From assembly GCF_020283565.1 (NCBI RefSeq), contig NC_060062.1, positions 30,378,251 to 30,442,250 of the forward strand: 64,000 bases of DNA. Reading direction: 5' to 3'. This document shows positions 19,901-31,914 of the stretch, one piece after another (the stretch's first letter is position 1; the number at the start of each line of letters is the position of its first letter). Both the position numbers and the translations under genes were made by a program. Source of the DNA: Trifolium pratense (lineage: Eukaryota > Streptophyta > Magnoliopsida > Fabales > Fabaceae). The notes below the pieces were generated by a model. That model was not told the DNA's origin. It was given only the letters and a program-made list of their open reading frames with translations, and did not search any database.

Positions 19901-19936
19901 GTCCAAGTACCATGGCTTTTTCTTGACTGCTAGCAT
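16913..19936 (-). CDS. Sirevirus pol: protease, integrase, RT, RNase H
   Basis: About 1007 residues without an internal stop. In order: protease active-site motif [10 protein letters not shown] (residues 12-21); GAG-pre-integrase zinc motif ending CESC; integrase core with the DDE residues in [16 protein letters not shown] and NGVVERKNR; reverse transcriptase with [12 protein letters not shown] and the catalytic YVDDIIFG; RNase H with [15 protein letters not shown] and LCDNTSA. All catalytic motifs are present. The first 89 bp overlap the gag frame, with a one-base frame offset near a five-A run at about 19916-19920, so the protease is cut off from gag unless a frameshift occurs. Confidence 0.93.
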   Translation of the reverse strand: MLAVKKKPWYLDSGCSRHMTGDRHSFLSLEEKEGGTVTFGNNEKASIKGKGIIGKINSAKLENVHYVEGLEHNLISISQLCDNGLEVIFKTHTCEIKQISSGKTLFNGSRKKNVYVIYLDELPIESCFVSLEKDKWIWHKRAGHVNMRTIAKLSQLDLVRGLPKISFDKDKLCESCTKGKQTKSSFKPKDFISTKRPLELLHIDLFGPVKTTSLGGKNYGFVIVDDYSRYTWVLFLKSKDESFESFKIFCKKVQNERGSNIISIRSDHGGEFENSHFESFFDENGISHNFSCPRTPQQNGVVERKNRTLQEMARTMIDESNVEKYFWAEAVNTACYILNRMSIRKVLNKTPYELWKDKKPNVSYFHIFGCYCYILNIKDNLGKFDSKSDKGIFLGYSLTSKAYRVYNLTSKSLEESMHVKFDEYDDISCVREIDDEDEQSSSKEQVAEQESPPQEPPKTWKIVNNHPQEQIIGDTAEGVRTRRSFQLNENNLAMISQIEPKSIDEAIIDESWKIAMKEELSQFEKNEVWKLVPAPTDHSIIGTRWVFRNKMDENGKVIRNKARLVAQGYNQQEGIDYDETFAPVARLEAIRILLAYASHKCLKLFQMDVKSAFLNGFLNEEVYVHQPPGFKDEHKPNHVFKLTKALYGLKQAPRAWYDRLSSFLIENGFSRGKIDTTLFRKTNENDLLIVQVYVDDIIFGATNEKMCEDFSNLMQSEFEMSMMGELSFFLGLQIKQQDDGIFISQEKYIKDLLKKYNMNEAKIMTTPMHPSTNLDKDESGKTVSEKEYRGMIGSLLYLTASRPDIVFSVGLCARFQTSPRESHLTAVKRIFRYLVGTPDVGLWYKKGSHFDLKAYCDADYAGDKLERKSTSGACQFLGEALVSWCCRKQNTIALSTTEAEYVSAANCCSQVIWIKNQLEDFSLRYTNIKILCDNTSAINLSKNPIQHSRSKHIEIKHHFIRDHVCKKDVELIFVDTESQLADIFTKPLTEDRFNFIKENLRIIKNPS

Positions 19937-21704
19937 ACATTCCTGTATTTGAGTTTAGTAAGACTTTTGGTACCCATATGGATTTGGGTCCTTGTTGGTT
20001 AGTGTTTTTAAAATGCATTTTCTTATGAGATGGTTTTGTGTATGCATTCCTTTGAGACCAGTTTTGGAGATTATCTGGAGAATGATCTCTCACAGAATTT
20101 TTTGATCTTTTCTTAAAACAAAAGTATCTTATATGTCCATGTTTATGACAGAAGGAACAAAACAGTTTTTTTATTTTTTGATCTTTTTTAGGTAAGAAAA
20201 CTTTATCATAAATTGTTTGATGAGTTTTGAAGCCTATTCCATTTTTATCAATTACTCTTTGTTGAACACCTAGGATGTTTTCAAAGGTTTCAGTTGCTTT
20301 TACATATTTGGCTATGTCTTTTTCTAAAAGTGAAATATTCTGTTTTAGTCCTAAGTTTTCTTGTTGAACAATAATTTCTTCTTTACTTAACTTAGATACT
20401 TTATCTAGATCATTTTGAACTCTTTTTAAAGTGTCTTTTAAGGTTTTATTTTTAGTTTCATACTCATCTTTTTCTTTGATGACTTTAGTAAGTTCAAATT
20501 TATACTCATCTCTTTCTTTAATAATTTCAGTGAGTTCATTTTTAAGTTGATCATACTTTTGAGCAGTAATTTGTGAATCATACAAGAGATTATCAAATAG
20601 TTGTTCAGTTTTCATGCATGATGAACAAGGTTCAAGATTTACCTCATCAAAGTTGGTTCTGGTCATTAGGCAGACATTTGCTTCTTCTTCTTCTGGTAAT
20701 TCTTCTAGATCGTCCCATGTAGCCATCATGGATTTGTTGTAGGGAGGTTTTCTTTGCTTCAGCTTTGGACATTCATTTTTGTAATGTCCAGTTTGATTGC
20801 ATCCGTAACACTTTACTTGGCTTAAATCAGTTTCATTTCTTCTTGGTGGAAATGAATTTTTGATTTGATTTCTTCTCATCATCAGCCTTTGGATTCTTCT
20901 TGAGAGAAAGGCCATTTCTTCCTCATCATCTTGTTGAAGGGGATTCTCTTCATCACATGTTATTTCTCTTTTAAGGTTCTCTTTTACTTGTGATTCTAGA
21001 GCAATCATTTTGTTATTTGCTGGTTTCTTTTCTTGAAGTATTGCTTCATGAGCTTTTAAAGATCCAATGAAATCTTCTAGATCCATTGTTTTGAGATCTT
21101 TTGCTACAGTTATTGCAGTTACTATGTGTCTCCATTCTTCTGGTAGACATCTTAGTAGCTTTCTTATTCTCTCATGTGTGGTATACTTTTTGCCAAGAGA
21201 ATTTAGCTCATTTATGATGACTGTAAACCTTCCATACATTTGATCTATAGTTTCACTATTACTCATTTCAAACAGTTCAAACTTTCTTACTCCTATGTCA
21301 ATCCTTGTTTCTTTTATGTGGCTGGTTCCTTCATGGTGTGTTTGAAGAGTGGTCCACATTTCTTTGGCGTTCTTGCATTCCATGATCCTGTCATATTCTT
21401 CCCTGCACAAAGCACTTTTAATAAATAATTGAGCTTTAGTGTTTAGTAGTACCCTGTCAGATTCTTGAGTTGTCCATTCAAGTTGTGGTTTTGGTGTGAA
21501 TGAATCTTTGACCAGTGGAGCATAGTCTCCAACTTCAACTACAGCCCACATGTTGATGTCTTGTGACCTAAGAAATAATTCCATCTTGTCTTTCCAGTAG
21601 TAGTAGTCATTTCCTTCAAAAAGAGGTGGTCTATTTGATGATCCTCCTTCTGAGATGAATTTTGCAGGTTTAGACATTACTTCCTTCCTGAATCTTTTCC
21701 TCAA
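19848..21704 (-). CDS. Sirevirus gag
   Basis: 618 codons to the stop; the more likely start is the second Met (about 21677), because the first is followed by an atypical basic stretch. An N-terminal DUF4219/UBN2-type capsid region (about residues 25-230) is followed by a first zinc knuckle [14 protein letters not shown], a long coiled-coil-like Lys/Glu segment, and a second knuckle [14 protein letters not shown], then the linker to protease. The last part beyond the A-run at about 19920 is the wrong frame and not gag-like. Expected role: virus-like particle shell and RNA packaging. Confidence 0.9.
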   Translation of the reverse strand: MRKRFRKEVMSKPAKFISEGGSSNRPPLFEGNDYYYWKDKMELFLRSQDINMWAVVEVGDYAPLVKDSFTPKPQLEWTTQESDRVLLNTKAQLFIKSALCREEYDRIMECKNAKEMWTTLQTHHEGTSHIKETRIDIGVRKFELFEMSNSETIDQMYGRFTVIINELNSLGKKYTTHERIRKLLRCLPEEWRHIVTAITVAKDLKTMDLEDFIGSLKAHEAILQEKKPANNKMIALESQVKENLKREITCDEENPLQQDDEEEMAFLSRRIQRLMMRRNQIKNSFPPRRNETDLSQVKCYGCNQTGHYKNECPKLKQRKPPYNKSMMATWDDLEELPEEEEANVCLMTRTNFDEVNLEPCSSCMKTEQLFDNLLYDSQITAQKYDQLKNELTEIIKERDEYKFELTKVIKEKDEYETKNKTLKDTLKRVQNDLDKVSKLSKEEIIVQQENLGLKQNISLLEKDIAKYVKATETFENILGVQQRVIDKNGIGFKTHQTIYDKVFLPKKDQKIKKLFCSFCHKHGHIRYFCFKKRSKNSVRDHSPDNLQNWSQRNAYTKPSHKKMHFKNTNQQGPKSIWVPKVLLNSNTGMYASSQEKAMVLGQWLLEAHDWRQAQLPFP

Positions 21705-21737
21705 GCACTTGTTAGATGCTTAGATTTTAGAGGCAGT

Positions 21738-21749
21738 GCTCTGATACCA
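21738..21749 (-). promoter_or_regulatory. Primer-binding site of the Sirevirus (tRNA-iMet)
   Basis: TGGTATCAGAGC on the minus strand, two bases inside the 5' LTR boundary, is complementary to the 3' end of initiator tRNA-Met, the usual Copia primer. Confidence 0.9.
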
Positions 21750-21751
21750 AT

Positions 21752-23457
21752 TGAAGTAACAAGGTTTGTCACAAGGAAGGGGGGTTTGAATTGTGACCCT
21801 TTAAAATTTTCTACTGCAAAATAAGGTTAGACAATAACAGCCTACAAAAGCTTGATGGTTAGATCAACTGGAGAACGTTCTCCTTAAAATGTAAGTGCAA
21901 ATAATCAAGTGATTAGTGTGTATAGTGTTTGCACAAAATAAGAGAGTAAGGGAGAAGAGAAATACACAAAGAATTTATCCTGGTTCACCCCTTAATAGTA
22001 TGGGCTACTCCAGTCCCCACTTGCGTGAGATTATCCACTATAATCTAGACCAAGATTACAGAAACTTCCCTTTGATCTAAGCCCAGATCAAAGAACCCTT
22101 TATGACCTAAATCCAGATCACAAAGTATCCAGCTATTCAGCTGATCTACCTTTACAAGGTAACCTCAATCAATTATACCCAATTGACTTGAGAGAATCCT
22201 AATGATTTTTCAATGGTTTCTTTGGATCTAAGCTTATACACCTAACCGGATGTGAAGCTTACAAATTGATACACTCAAAGTACTCTACAAATATATGATC
22301 CTAGATTTCTAAAGAGCTTTAGAGTATGAGTGAAAAGAAGAGCTTGATTGCTTGAGATGGAATGTATTTAGATTGCTTTGTGTGCTTCAAGTTCTTACTC
22401 TTCCCATTAAACCAACGTGCTATTTATAGATGGAGATGCTCCCTTGTTGCTTGGACATCACACATATTCGTTGTGAGTGGAGAAATAGCCGTTGAGAGAC
22501 AAACAAACCAGCCCATGTGATTCTGTCCTTCAGATGCTTCAGGAGATCGTTCTTCTCATGGTCTCTGACAGTCACTTGTACTTGTTGGTCAGAAATATTC
22601 TTTGGCCAACTGTAAATGGGTTGTCTCTGAGTGTATATCCGTTGCAAATGTATTTCCCATGTGGGAAAATAAGATTTGAATTCATTTGGATAAGATTGCC
22701 ACCTAAGTGCAGAAACTGGGAGATCATTCTCCAGGACGTTGGAGACCATTCTCTGAGATGGTGTGGATAAGGTCCAACGAAAATATAGCTGTTGCAAGTT
22801 GTTGCAAGTTGTCAACCAGCTGTAAACTCTTCATCAAAGGCATAGAGTAGCCACTGTTCACTTGTCCTTCAAAGGACACATGAATAGTGAGATAAGTACT
22901 ATTTTATGGGAGAATGTAGCCACCCATGTCATAAGCTTGTACTTTGGATCAGATATGAACCTTCATTGCAAGCTGTATGTACTTGTTGCTGAGTTCTCAT
23001 TGGTCTAGATTAACTTCTTTAATGATGTTCTTGGAGAACATAAAGCCTTGTTGCAAGATGTGAAGTTATTATTCCTTAAAGAAGCTTATTCGAGTAAGCT
23101 CAAGAACCAAAATCAATTCCTTGCCTTAAATGACTTATTTGCACTGTTATGATCCTTTAATAAGTCCAACTTAAAAAGTTCTTTCTTGTCTTGTACCAGT
23201 TGACTTGAATAAGTGCTTATGCTTTAGAACACACAAGTCTGGAGACCAATCTGAGATCATTCTTCTACTGCAGATTTGTCTAAAACTTGTTTGATTCTTT
23301 TCTTATGAGTGAAACAAGGTTAATTTAATCCATTGCATCTGTTCTTAAATTAAATCACTCAAGAGCACTTGTTAGATCACAAAATGATCAGAATCAAATT
23401 AAAATTTAATTAAGGGTTGTTATCTTTAAAACATCAAAATAGGATTTTGTCTCAACA
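21752..23457 (-). repeat. 5' LTR of the Sirevirus
   Basis: 1706 bp, exactly the same length as the other copy (offset 9680). No difference was seen in the segments compared by eye. Confidence 0.93.
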
Positions 23458-24785
23458 GATTTAACTTGTAAATCGTAGAGTTTACCTCATATTAAAATGA
23501 ACATATATAATATATATTTTAACTTATTTAATTTTGAACGTAATATGAAATTAATAATTTTATTTTTAATTTAGAAATTCAAGTGTTATGAATATTAATT
23601 AAAGAAAATATGACAGAATTAATATATTATTAATTTTAAATATTGGATAATTCATACTTAATTGATTTTCTCTCGTTCTCATTAGTTAAATATTAGTCAT
23701 GCATTTCAATAACAAGTAACACAATAACTATATTCCCATCAATATATCTTGTAAAGAAATCATAGGCCTCTCATTTGTTTTACGTATTAAATATGACTCT
23801 TTGAATCATACATTACATATCACGTGAGATTGAATATTATATATGATTGAAATACAAAATAATTTATTTCAACTCGTATTGTTTTATTTAAGCCCCCTTA
23901 TTATATTTAAATGTCCAAATTCTTGTCTATCTAGCTAAAAAACTTATTGCATTTAAATAATTGCATAAAATTTTGCAATATTATATTATTTTATCAAAAT
24001 ATAATAATTACTTATTTGTTTTTGTTTTTCACTTGTTTTCATCTATTCTTTTTCTATTATTTTATTTTTATTTTTCGCACACGTGCATAAAAATATGAGA
24101 CATTGTTAGAAACACACGAGTACTAAAAATTATTATTTGTCTAACTCTTAATGTACTTCCTACGTTCTTCCGTCCCTTTTTATAAGATATTGTATTTATT
24201 TATTATTACTATGATAAAATTGAACTTTGGAATTGACTAAAAAAAATTAAGTTTGAATGGTTAAGTGAAAACATGCGAGTTTTGATTTTATAGGGAGTTA
24301 AATCGTGTAAACTCGTTTTGACTTTCGATTTTACTCAAGATGAAACTCCAATGTAACACAAAAGTCATACCTAAAAAAGTAGAATCCATATAATTTACGA
24401 TTTAAAACGAGTTTTTAATTAACAACCTTAATTTCTATATTTCTCAAAGTACAACATTATATCTTTCACTTCTTTCATTGTGACTTCAATGTACGTTGAT
24501 TTAGATTGCAACTTCTTACGGTATATTATTATAAATATAAACAATAATTCCTTGATAAAAAAAATGTAAACAATAATTCCTAACAATATATTATTGTAAA
24601 TATAAATTTAAAATCTTCAAAAGATATTTTGGAATATTATTTTCAACACTAAAATTTTTGGTATTTATTTATTTTATTTTTCTGGCATATATAATATACC
24701 CCTAAAAAAATCATTTTGGGCCCCTAATTTTTAAGGACCTAGGACGGCCACCCTCTTCGCCCTCCTTCAAATACGGCCCTGCCAA

Positions 24786-25100
24786 CAATGTGCAGTGATT
24801 ATGATAATGATGTCGACAAATTCTACTATCTTGTAGAGTCTCAAATTAGTACAAACTCATATGGTTGCAAGGTTGATTCTCAAATGAGAAAGAATTTTCT
24901 AAAACCAATTTTGAAGTCACAACAAAGAGAAAATTTGAACTCATTGGTATTATGCTGTTAGCTCCTAAGTATGACCAAAGAAGCACGGTCGATGTACATG
25001 TTTACAATGTTGAATACATCAAACTACGACATAATTATGGCAGAGAATTTGACCATCTTTCTTCTCTGAACTAAGCTTAACGCAATATTCCATTATATGT
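24786..25100 (+). pseudogene. Unidentified coding-like relic
   Basis: One frame (about 24910-25080) encodes a charged, protein-like stretch including KRKFELIGIMLLAPKYDQRS and NVEYIKLRHNY; an adjacent frame (about 24788-24960) also reads open. The composition looks like former exon sequence rather than random AT-rich DNA, but I do not recognise a family and the two frames are not joined. It starts immediately after the hAT end at 24781. Confidence 0.3.
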
Positions 25101-26157
25101 GACTACAAGCCTTCGATAATCGCTACTTCGACAGTGTGAAGTTTTCAAGTTTATATCAATTTAGGGTTTCATGTATTGCATCTTAAAATGATCTCTTATG
25201 TAAAGATTCTGTTCTATTATTTAATATATAGAAAGTTTAATATCAATTGTGCATGCTTCAAAAAATTTAAAATTACTTTCATTCTCCAATTTTATTTGGT
25301 TCGCTGGATTTTGTTTAATTTTCAAGTTTTAATGCTTTTTTATATAAATCAAGACCAATTTAAATTTGAGTAATGGATTATGTTTTGAGTTAAAGTTTTG
25401 ATGGTGTAAACAACTATAAGAAAGATATAGGGAATGTAACGATTGTATTTGATGAAAACATTATAAGATCTAAGTTTTGATCTTGCTAACACCATGCTAT
25501 ATAGTTGATTAATTTCTTCAGGGCACACGCAATTCTGTTTCTTTTATTGCATACTCAGATTGTTTGAAACAAAAATTTGAAATTTATGCCTCTAGAATTC
25601 ATTTTTATTGTATTTCCTCCCAAAAAAACATCTTAATTTTATTATTACCATTTTGAAAAGGGAAACAAAAAACAGAAATCTTTGGAAGCTCTTAGTCAAA
25701 TTGTTAAGAAATGACAGATCATTCTAACAGTTTATACAGTTAGAGTAAGCTGTGACATGAGCATGAAACCATTTTGTAACATATATGAATTTGTTAAAAC
25801 AGAAAATTTCTTTCAAATGTGTAGTAGCACTAAAAAACTACTAAATCTTAACAGCAATATCTTATATGTACAGTGAAATTCGCTGTTTCAGAACCTATAC
25901 AGCTTCAAAAGATGCCGTTTAATGTGTCAAAATGATACGGAACATGAAAGATCAGTATGAAGTTCAGTATTGCATCAATATTACCAAGAATGTGATTTGT
26001 ATTTGCACGGCGAAATCCAAACTTAACCTCTTAGTTATAGCTTCAAACACACTGTGCGCTAATGAAACTCTTAAGGTGGACTCAAACACACTAAAATAAC
26101 TAGATACCTTTTGTTCCATCACCGTCTCTTTTATAGCTTATTTAATTTGAAATTTGA

Positions 26158-29100
26158 TCAGTACCAACAATCTACCTCTTCTCCTTGTTCTTCGGGTAAA
26201 TTCCACTTCTTTGGCGGCCCAGAGGCCCTTGGAGGTCTTGGAGGTATACCAATATTATCCCAACCAGGTTTTGCGAGTTCTACAAAAATCATCCGGCCGT
26301 AAAAATTCTGTTGACAACGGATAAAAAACATTAAAAAGAGAACATTCAGTTGTCAAAGTTGATAATCAAAAGATAAAATCTGAACCTTTTGATCCATGTT
26401 TTCTAGTGCAAGCATGGCATCGTCTTGACATGTGTATTGAATAAAAGCAAGTCCCTTTGATCTTTTCGTGATCGCATCTTTAACCATTTGAACTGCAGCA
26501 CACGTGAAATAAACGACACGTGTGAATCAAACTACTAAAACCAGTTATATACATTATATTAAGGTCCTACTTTATTCCGAATCGAAATATTATAAAAATC
26601 ATGCACTTACCTTCAGCTATTTTGCCAAAATTTGAAAATTCCTTTTGCAGAGCGGTCTCGCGGGTAAAATAAGGTAAATCTGTCTCCAAATAAGAGCAAG
26701 TAGAACTTCATAAGAACATGGTAAGTAAAAGATAGAAATAATATGCTCAATACAATGCAGGTTAGTTTGGCGATGTACATTATGCTAATAAGTTAACACA
26801 CAAGAAAAGTGCGAATTTTTTAGATATCTAGATGGATACTTAGTGCTTTGGAACAAACAGCATAAGTGTCTTATCGGAAGTCTGAATATGTAGAAGTCAT
26901 AGAGGACAAATGCAATATTGCCAGTTCGCATTCCAAATTATTGTGCAATTGACACCTTCGGATTTTTGTTTATCAATTATAGACATGGCCAAATGAGATT
27001 TTTTTTTTTCATTACAGAGGACCAAGATTCAAGATTCATATCTAAGCATAAAAGAAACATATATAAAGGCTTAAAAGGGCTCTTAAATCACTTTGCATTT
27101 CTAATAAGAATGCCCTTCTTCTCTACTGCCCAAGAAAAACATGACTTAAACCTAAATAAAGGCTACAAAAACATATCTATCCTAATGATGTTACAACACT
27201 GTTGTCAATAGCGCAATATAGAACCCACTTGGGTTGGTCTGGTGGTATTGGCTTGGGACCTGGGAGTGTGCTCCACCTTAAGGTCTCAGACTCTCAGGTT
27301 CGATTCTCTTTGGTGCCAATTTGGATGGGCTAATTTAGCTTCTTCAAAAAAATAGCGCAATATAGCTATAGTGGTATAGGAGAGTGGCCATTGGCCACCA
27401 GAAACATGCCGTAGCAGAGAGGTTTAGTTTAGCTGCTGGAGCAACGAAATAGTGGATGTCGTGGTTGCTAATGCCACCGCACCTCAGACGAGTACAAAAA
27501 TTTAAAAATAAAAACCTTAAAATTTTAAGGTTAGAGGTATTTTAAGAACAATGTTCGGGATTCTCCTCTCTCACTGTCTCCAACCTGCTGTCAGTTTTCA
27601 CCACTGGCTAGTCACAAATAGTTGTTTGTTGAGATGTTGTGTATATACTATAGTATAAATAAATTATATTAACTCGACAAAATTTCAAAAGTGTGCCCAC
27701 CCTGCTATCTACTTTCTCACCATAGTATTTTTGGGGTCAACCACTACGCTCCTCTATCTGCATCTGGGATTGATAACACTGGTTACAGATAGAAATTTCT
27801 GAATAAAAATTGCAACTCATACCCGTAGCGAGAGCACCGTGTGCACACCTTGATAACAAGAAAGTATCTGACGCTGAGAGGAACTGATATTAATCTTTGG
27901 TAAGCAAATTAGAAAGAAAAATGTAAATCAGATAAATAGAGCTTCAAATCCTTATGCCTAATTAACAAATTAACGAAGATTCCACAATAAATACAGGAAC
28001 ATACAATAAATACTTTTCATATCTAAAGATTCCACAATCCGGCAAACAAAGTACACTTAAGACCTTGAAACCCTTCCTTCCAAAGTTGATAGTTAGAAGA
28101 AGCACCAAAGATATCTGATTACTAGCAATACTCTTTTACACATTCGGCAAAAAACTAGTTTTTCTTTTTATTTTAAAAAAAAAAGTAAGCAATAAAAGTA
28201 CTGGATTATATAGAGAATCCGATGCTATAGACACTATATCATTCCTTTCCTGAGGCTCCTGTTTTATTGTCCCATAATCATTGTATAATGGTTCTTTTTC
28301 ATCACTTGCATACATGGGTTCAACATGGAATGAACGTTTTTGTAACAGTTCTAATATTGCAAATAAGAAAAAACAATGAACATAGCAGAGAAAACTCGAG
28401 CCAAATTCAACAATCACGTGATAGGATTCAAATAATTTTTGCATACATCATTTGGTCACACTGCGTTCAAACTTCAACCCCGTTGAAAATGAATAGTGTC
28501 TTGATTTGTATCTTTAGCTTTGGCAGGCAAAGAAAAGTTTCATTTCATACTCACCAATTCAACTCCTACTCCCTATGGATTACATGCAACACTTATTAAC
28601 AATCACAAACAACTATAAAATTATTCAACAAAAAAATTAATCAATTTGTTACATCAGTTCGCCTCACTAATATCCACAAGCACATATCTATCAGAGCAAG
28701 CCTAAAATCCTTATATCAATCTCAGAAATATATAATATTGAACATTTGCAAGTTCGATTTCATAACTAAACCCTATTTTTTGCGCCCAAATGGTCCATTT
28801 GATTTGCAAAACATAAGTACTAGACAGAATAGCATATGACAAATTTAGGACAAACTTTTACAGTATTGAATAATTTTTTGTCTTGTACATGTTTGGTAAA
28901 CAAAAAGTTATTTTTGTATTTAGGAGTTAGGATAAAGAATTGTTCCGTGGTTTAGTGAAGGACAAAAATTTCAGTTTTTGTCTAGTCTCTTGACTCTCAA
29001 TTTGTCCGGTCCCAGAAACATTTTTAAAATCAAACACGGTACAACCGGAGTTGTCTTATCCAATCCCTTATTTTTTTAGCAAACCAAACACACCCTAAAT

Positions 29101-29677
29101 GGCTAAATCTATTGTTGAGATTGTGAGGATTTGGGGGAATTAAGTGAAAAGAGCTTTCAAAGCTTGAATGAGAGTAAAATTCAAAAGGAATCATTTTGAT
29201 AAAAGATACAAGAAAAAAAATACAATTACTCTATTTATATATCAAATTATTTGAGACTTAACCAACTATGAAACTAACTAACTAACCATGTCACTAATCA
29301 CCTAAACTACTAATTATCGTTTTTCTTAACATCTATTAACTACCAGATAGATAACCTAAACCTCAAATACACCAACCAACCAATATAAGTAAAACAAGAG
29401 TAATGAAGAGAAAATATTTCAGCAATAAATAAATTAATTACCCAAATAACCAAATTGCATAAACCATAAAGGGTAGAAAGTTTTTCAGAAAGAATAGAAT
29501 TAAGAGATAAAGAGAGTGAGAGAGAGAGAGAAAGGGTAGTTACTTACTTCTAACAACGATTTTGCTTGCAAGTGGATATTCATGTCGCATAGACAATGAT
29601 ATTCTGAGGTTTAGACGAGAACTGTTTGGTGTTGTGTAGCAAGGGAATGAAGCTAACCCCAATATGCTTGTCTCCAT
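26158..29677 (-). CDS. Organelle-type single-RRM RNA-binding protein, 4 exons
   Basis: Exons on the minus strand: 29677-29548, 26679-26611, 26492-26386, 26307-26158, giving 456 nt and 151 residues. Residues 1-38 are Ser/Arg-rich with few acidic residues, consistent with a plastid or mitochondrial transit peptide. One RRM covers about residues 39-115, with RNP2 IVVRNLPY and RNP1 KGLAFIQY (79-86). The C-terminal tail is proline-rich (IPPRPPRASGPPKKW). It resembles small single-RRM proteins such as Arabidopsis At4g20030; organellar RNA processing or editing is inference. Intron 1 is 2868 bp and holds a SINE. The donor after exon 3 (GTTCAG) is weak; the other splice sites are good. Confidence 0.8.
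27222..27350 (+). mobile_element. tRNA-derived SINE in intron 1 of the RRM gene
   Basis: An A-box-like TGGTCTGGTGG and a B box GGTTCGATTCT are followed by a short tRNA-unrelated part and an A-rich end. A perfect 15-bp target duplication, AATAGCGCAATATAG, lies at 27207-27221 and 27351-27365. It shares its head with the SINE at 2853-3077 but is shorter at the 3' side. Confidence 0.88.
27366..29547. other. Rest of RRM-gene intron 1
   Basis: No exon or RNA gene is seen. 28770-29097 has MITE-like ends (GGTCCATTTGATTTGC and GCAAACCAAACACACCC, imperfectly inverted), but no target duplication was resolved. The remainder is AT-rich unique-looking sequence and a (GA)n-rich tract at about 29513-29533 near the exon 1 donor. 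Confidence 0.4.
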
Positions 29678-30375
29678 CAAAATCAAACCACCTCGTACTC
29701 GTTTCAAACAACCTTGTACTTGTCTCAGTCTCAGAAAACAGCTGAAACCTTTTTGTTCAACCTATAACAACAACTTGATTGTTTGATTCAGTCGTGGACT
29801 CGTGGGTCGGTTGCTTCCGCTTTTGAAACTAGTTTTTGCATTTTTTGGATTAATTGATCGATTTATTTTTAATTTTTTTGTGGGGGTTAAATATAAGTAA
29901 ATGATTGCTACTAGTTTTTCAGAGATTTTGTTTGTAGGGAAGATTTTTTTTCGCATTTTTTTGATTTTTGAATTATTTTTTGTCATGATTTTTGGTATTA
30001 CTTTTAATTCAATTCGTATATATCATTTGAAATTCAAAAGAAAATTTTACGGTTATGCTTAGTACATTATATTAATCTTTCTTGCAAAAGTTTAAATTTT
30101 TTAACAAGAAATAAATTAAATATGTATTTTTTTAGTTTTTTCCACATAAAAATTCATCTTTATGTTAAAAAGTTCTAAATTTTTATCGGAGATATTCTTA
30201 TAATATCATAAACATGAATACAAAAAACCATTCAAAAATGTGAAAGTATAGAAGAGTTTGATTAAAAATAGTAACCAAAAATTGTGATAGAAAAATGTTC
30301 AGGACCAAAAAGCGTGAAAAAAATCTCTAGTGACTAAAAATAAAATTCTAAAAAACTATACGAAACATTTACTTA
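29678..30375. other. 5' flank of the RRM gene
   Basis: The 5' UTR probably occupies about 29678-29760, with promoter sequence beyond it (higher coordinates). No clear TATA box was settled on. AT-rich; no other gene or repeat recognised. Confidence 0.4.
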
Positions 30376-31365
30376 TGGGTCAGGATCAAATGACATCAAG
30401 GTGTCAAACTTAAAAATATGACCCTTCGATAATTTTTTAACGGATAATCGTATTATAAAATCGATCGTTGGATTGAAAGATACTATAACATAGATCATAT
30501 ATATAAAAGATGACATTAATCGGAAATTATTTGATAGTCAATGACATACATCAAAATTAATGTCGTACGAACATTCAAAAATTGAGTTAATTTTGATTCA
30601 TCTCATTCATTGACGTATCAAATGATTTCCGATTAAAGTCATATTTAATAGAAATGATCTACGTTATAATATAGTTCAATCCAACGGTCACTTTTATAAG
30701 GCGATTATCCGGTAAAGAATTACCAGATATGTCATATTTTTAAGTTTGACACATTAGCAGAGGGGTGTTTTGGGGGTGTGCGACATATGCGACGGCATAA
30801 GGTCTTAGAAAAATAGGGGCCTCTAATTTTTTTTTATAGGATAGTAGTATTAGTAAATGAGAGATATAAAACTAGAAATTGCAGGCTTCCAAATGAGAGA
30901 TTGTGGAGTTCAAATACTTGAGATTCTTTTTATTCTAAAATGATTGATTTATTAATTACAAAATGTCCTAAAAGACATTTTTCTATTGTGAATAAATTTT
31001 TTAGACACTTTATAGCTAATTGTTATACTATAGTTTTATCAAATGAAGAGACGTATAATAGAGATTGTTTTGTTTCTTAGACGCTTTATAGCTAATTTTA
31101 CATTGTTTCTTTTATTATGGCCTATTTTTAATAATCCCACGTGGTCTTCAACTTTTTGGAGATGCCGCTATTGTTAGACTATGAATCTTTTTTATGTTAA
31201 TTACAAGAATGATTATATTTTATGTTATTTGCAATTTAAATAATGATGGTTTTTTTATAAAAAAATTTACGTTTTTTTATTAAAGAACCACTTTTATATT
31301 TTGCACAGAGCCTCCAAAAACTCGGAGACGCCCATGCACATTAGTGTCGTTTCATGCTGATCTTT
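30376..31365. repeat. Long-TIR foldback element, interrupted by a hAT insertion
   Basis: Left arm 30376-30540 and right arm about 30600-30757 plus 31345-31365 are imperfect inverted copies: AGGTGTCAAACTTAAAAATA near 30390 pairs with TATTTTTAAGTTTGACACA near 30735. The outermost pairing (GGTCAGGATCAAATGACATC with the complement near 31345-31365) is regained only when the hAT element 30758-31336 and one copy of its 8-bp duplication are ignored. No coding capacity. The insertion order is therefore foldback first, hAT second. Confidence 0.7.
30758..31336. mobile_element. Non-autonomous hAT element with perfect 8-bp duplication
   Basis: It begins CAGAGGGGTG and ends GAGACGCCCATG, with the perfect duplication CACATTAG at 30750-30757 and 31337-31344. 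Subterminal sequences (GTGTGCGAC, GGGGCCTC; TTTTGCACAGAGCCTCC) match the element at 31915-32406, so the two are one family. 579 bp, no transposase. Confidence 0.82.
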
Positions 31366-31914
31366 TCCTTACTTAACCTTTTTTTGTACAATTAATTGAT
31401 TTATATTTATTCTGCGAAAATATGTTCATTAAATTAAAATCAGAACTACTAGTATTAATAAAAGAAACAAAAAAAATCAGAACTACTAGAAAATAATGGG
31501 TTTTTTTTTTTTTCATTTTTGAAAATAATTTTTTTTTAAAAAAATAAAGACTCATTTTGTTTCTCACAAATTTTTAGGACAACTCAATTTTTAATAAAAA
31601 TTAAATTAGCTTTTTTGAACTTGTAAAAATGGATAATATATTGAAATCAACCGAATAATCTCCTCAACATAAGTTGTACCGAGATAAACTACAAGAGTTT
31701 ATAAAAAGTATCAAGTAACCAAAATAAATAACATAATTAAGGAAAAGCTAACATAATAGTCGATTCTCAAATAGATATAAGCGGGTTGAATGTTATGACT
31801 TATGAGTGTGATCAGGGCAGAATGATCAATACAACAGCTGATGCAAATGAAAATGAGGGACACTTGGCACACGATCCTACTCTTCATGAGCCAAGGCGTG
31901 GAATGAGGGAAAGG

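Larger units (their letters stand above)
12072..23457 (-). mobile_element. Complete Sirevirus-type Ty1/Copia retrotransposon
   Basis: An 11,386-bp element read on the minus strand. Each LTR is 1706 bp (12072-13777 and 21752-23457), and no difference between them was noticed in the segments compared by eye. The 5-bp target duplication GATTT lies at 12067-12071 and 23458-23462. The primer site TGGTATCAGAGC (initiator tRNA-Met) is at 21738-21749 on the minus strand. Order: 5' LTR, gag (21704-19848), pol (19936-16913), env-like ORF (16461-14275), repeated polypurine tracts, 3' LTR. Large LTRs, the extra 3' ORF and multiplied polypurine tracts place it with the Sireviruses (SIRE1/Maximus). Identical LTRs point to recent insertion. 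Confidence 0.93.
11488..24781 (-). mobile_element. hAT element remnant split by the Sirevirus insertion
   Basis: The outer parts (11488-12071 and 23463-24781, about 1.9 kb together) match in inverted orientation the hAT element inside the PP2C gene, including the subterminal sequence next to the CAGGGCCGTA end (24772-24781 on the minus strand). On the minus strand about 11600-11800 encodes a recognisable hAT dimerisation-domain relic (RSFSKYKLLKNYLRP ... QERLN ... IDIETIINEFA). It carries stops, so it is dead. The left terminus CACGCTGTTT is degenerate and no 8-bp target duplication was found (CATATATT versus CCAACAAT). Confidence 0.7.
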
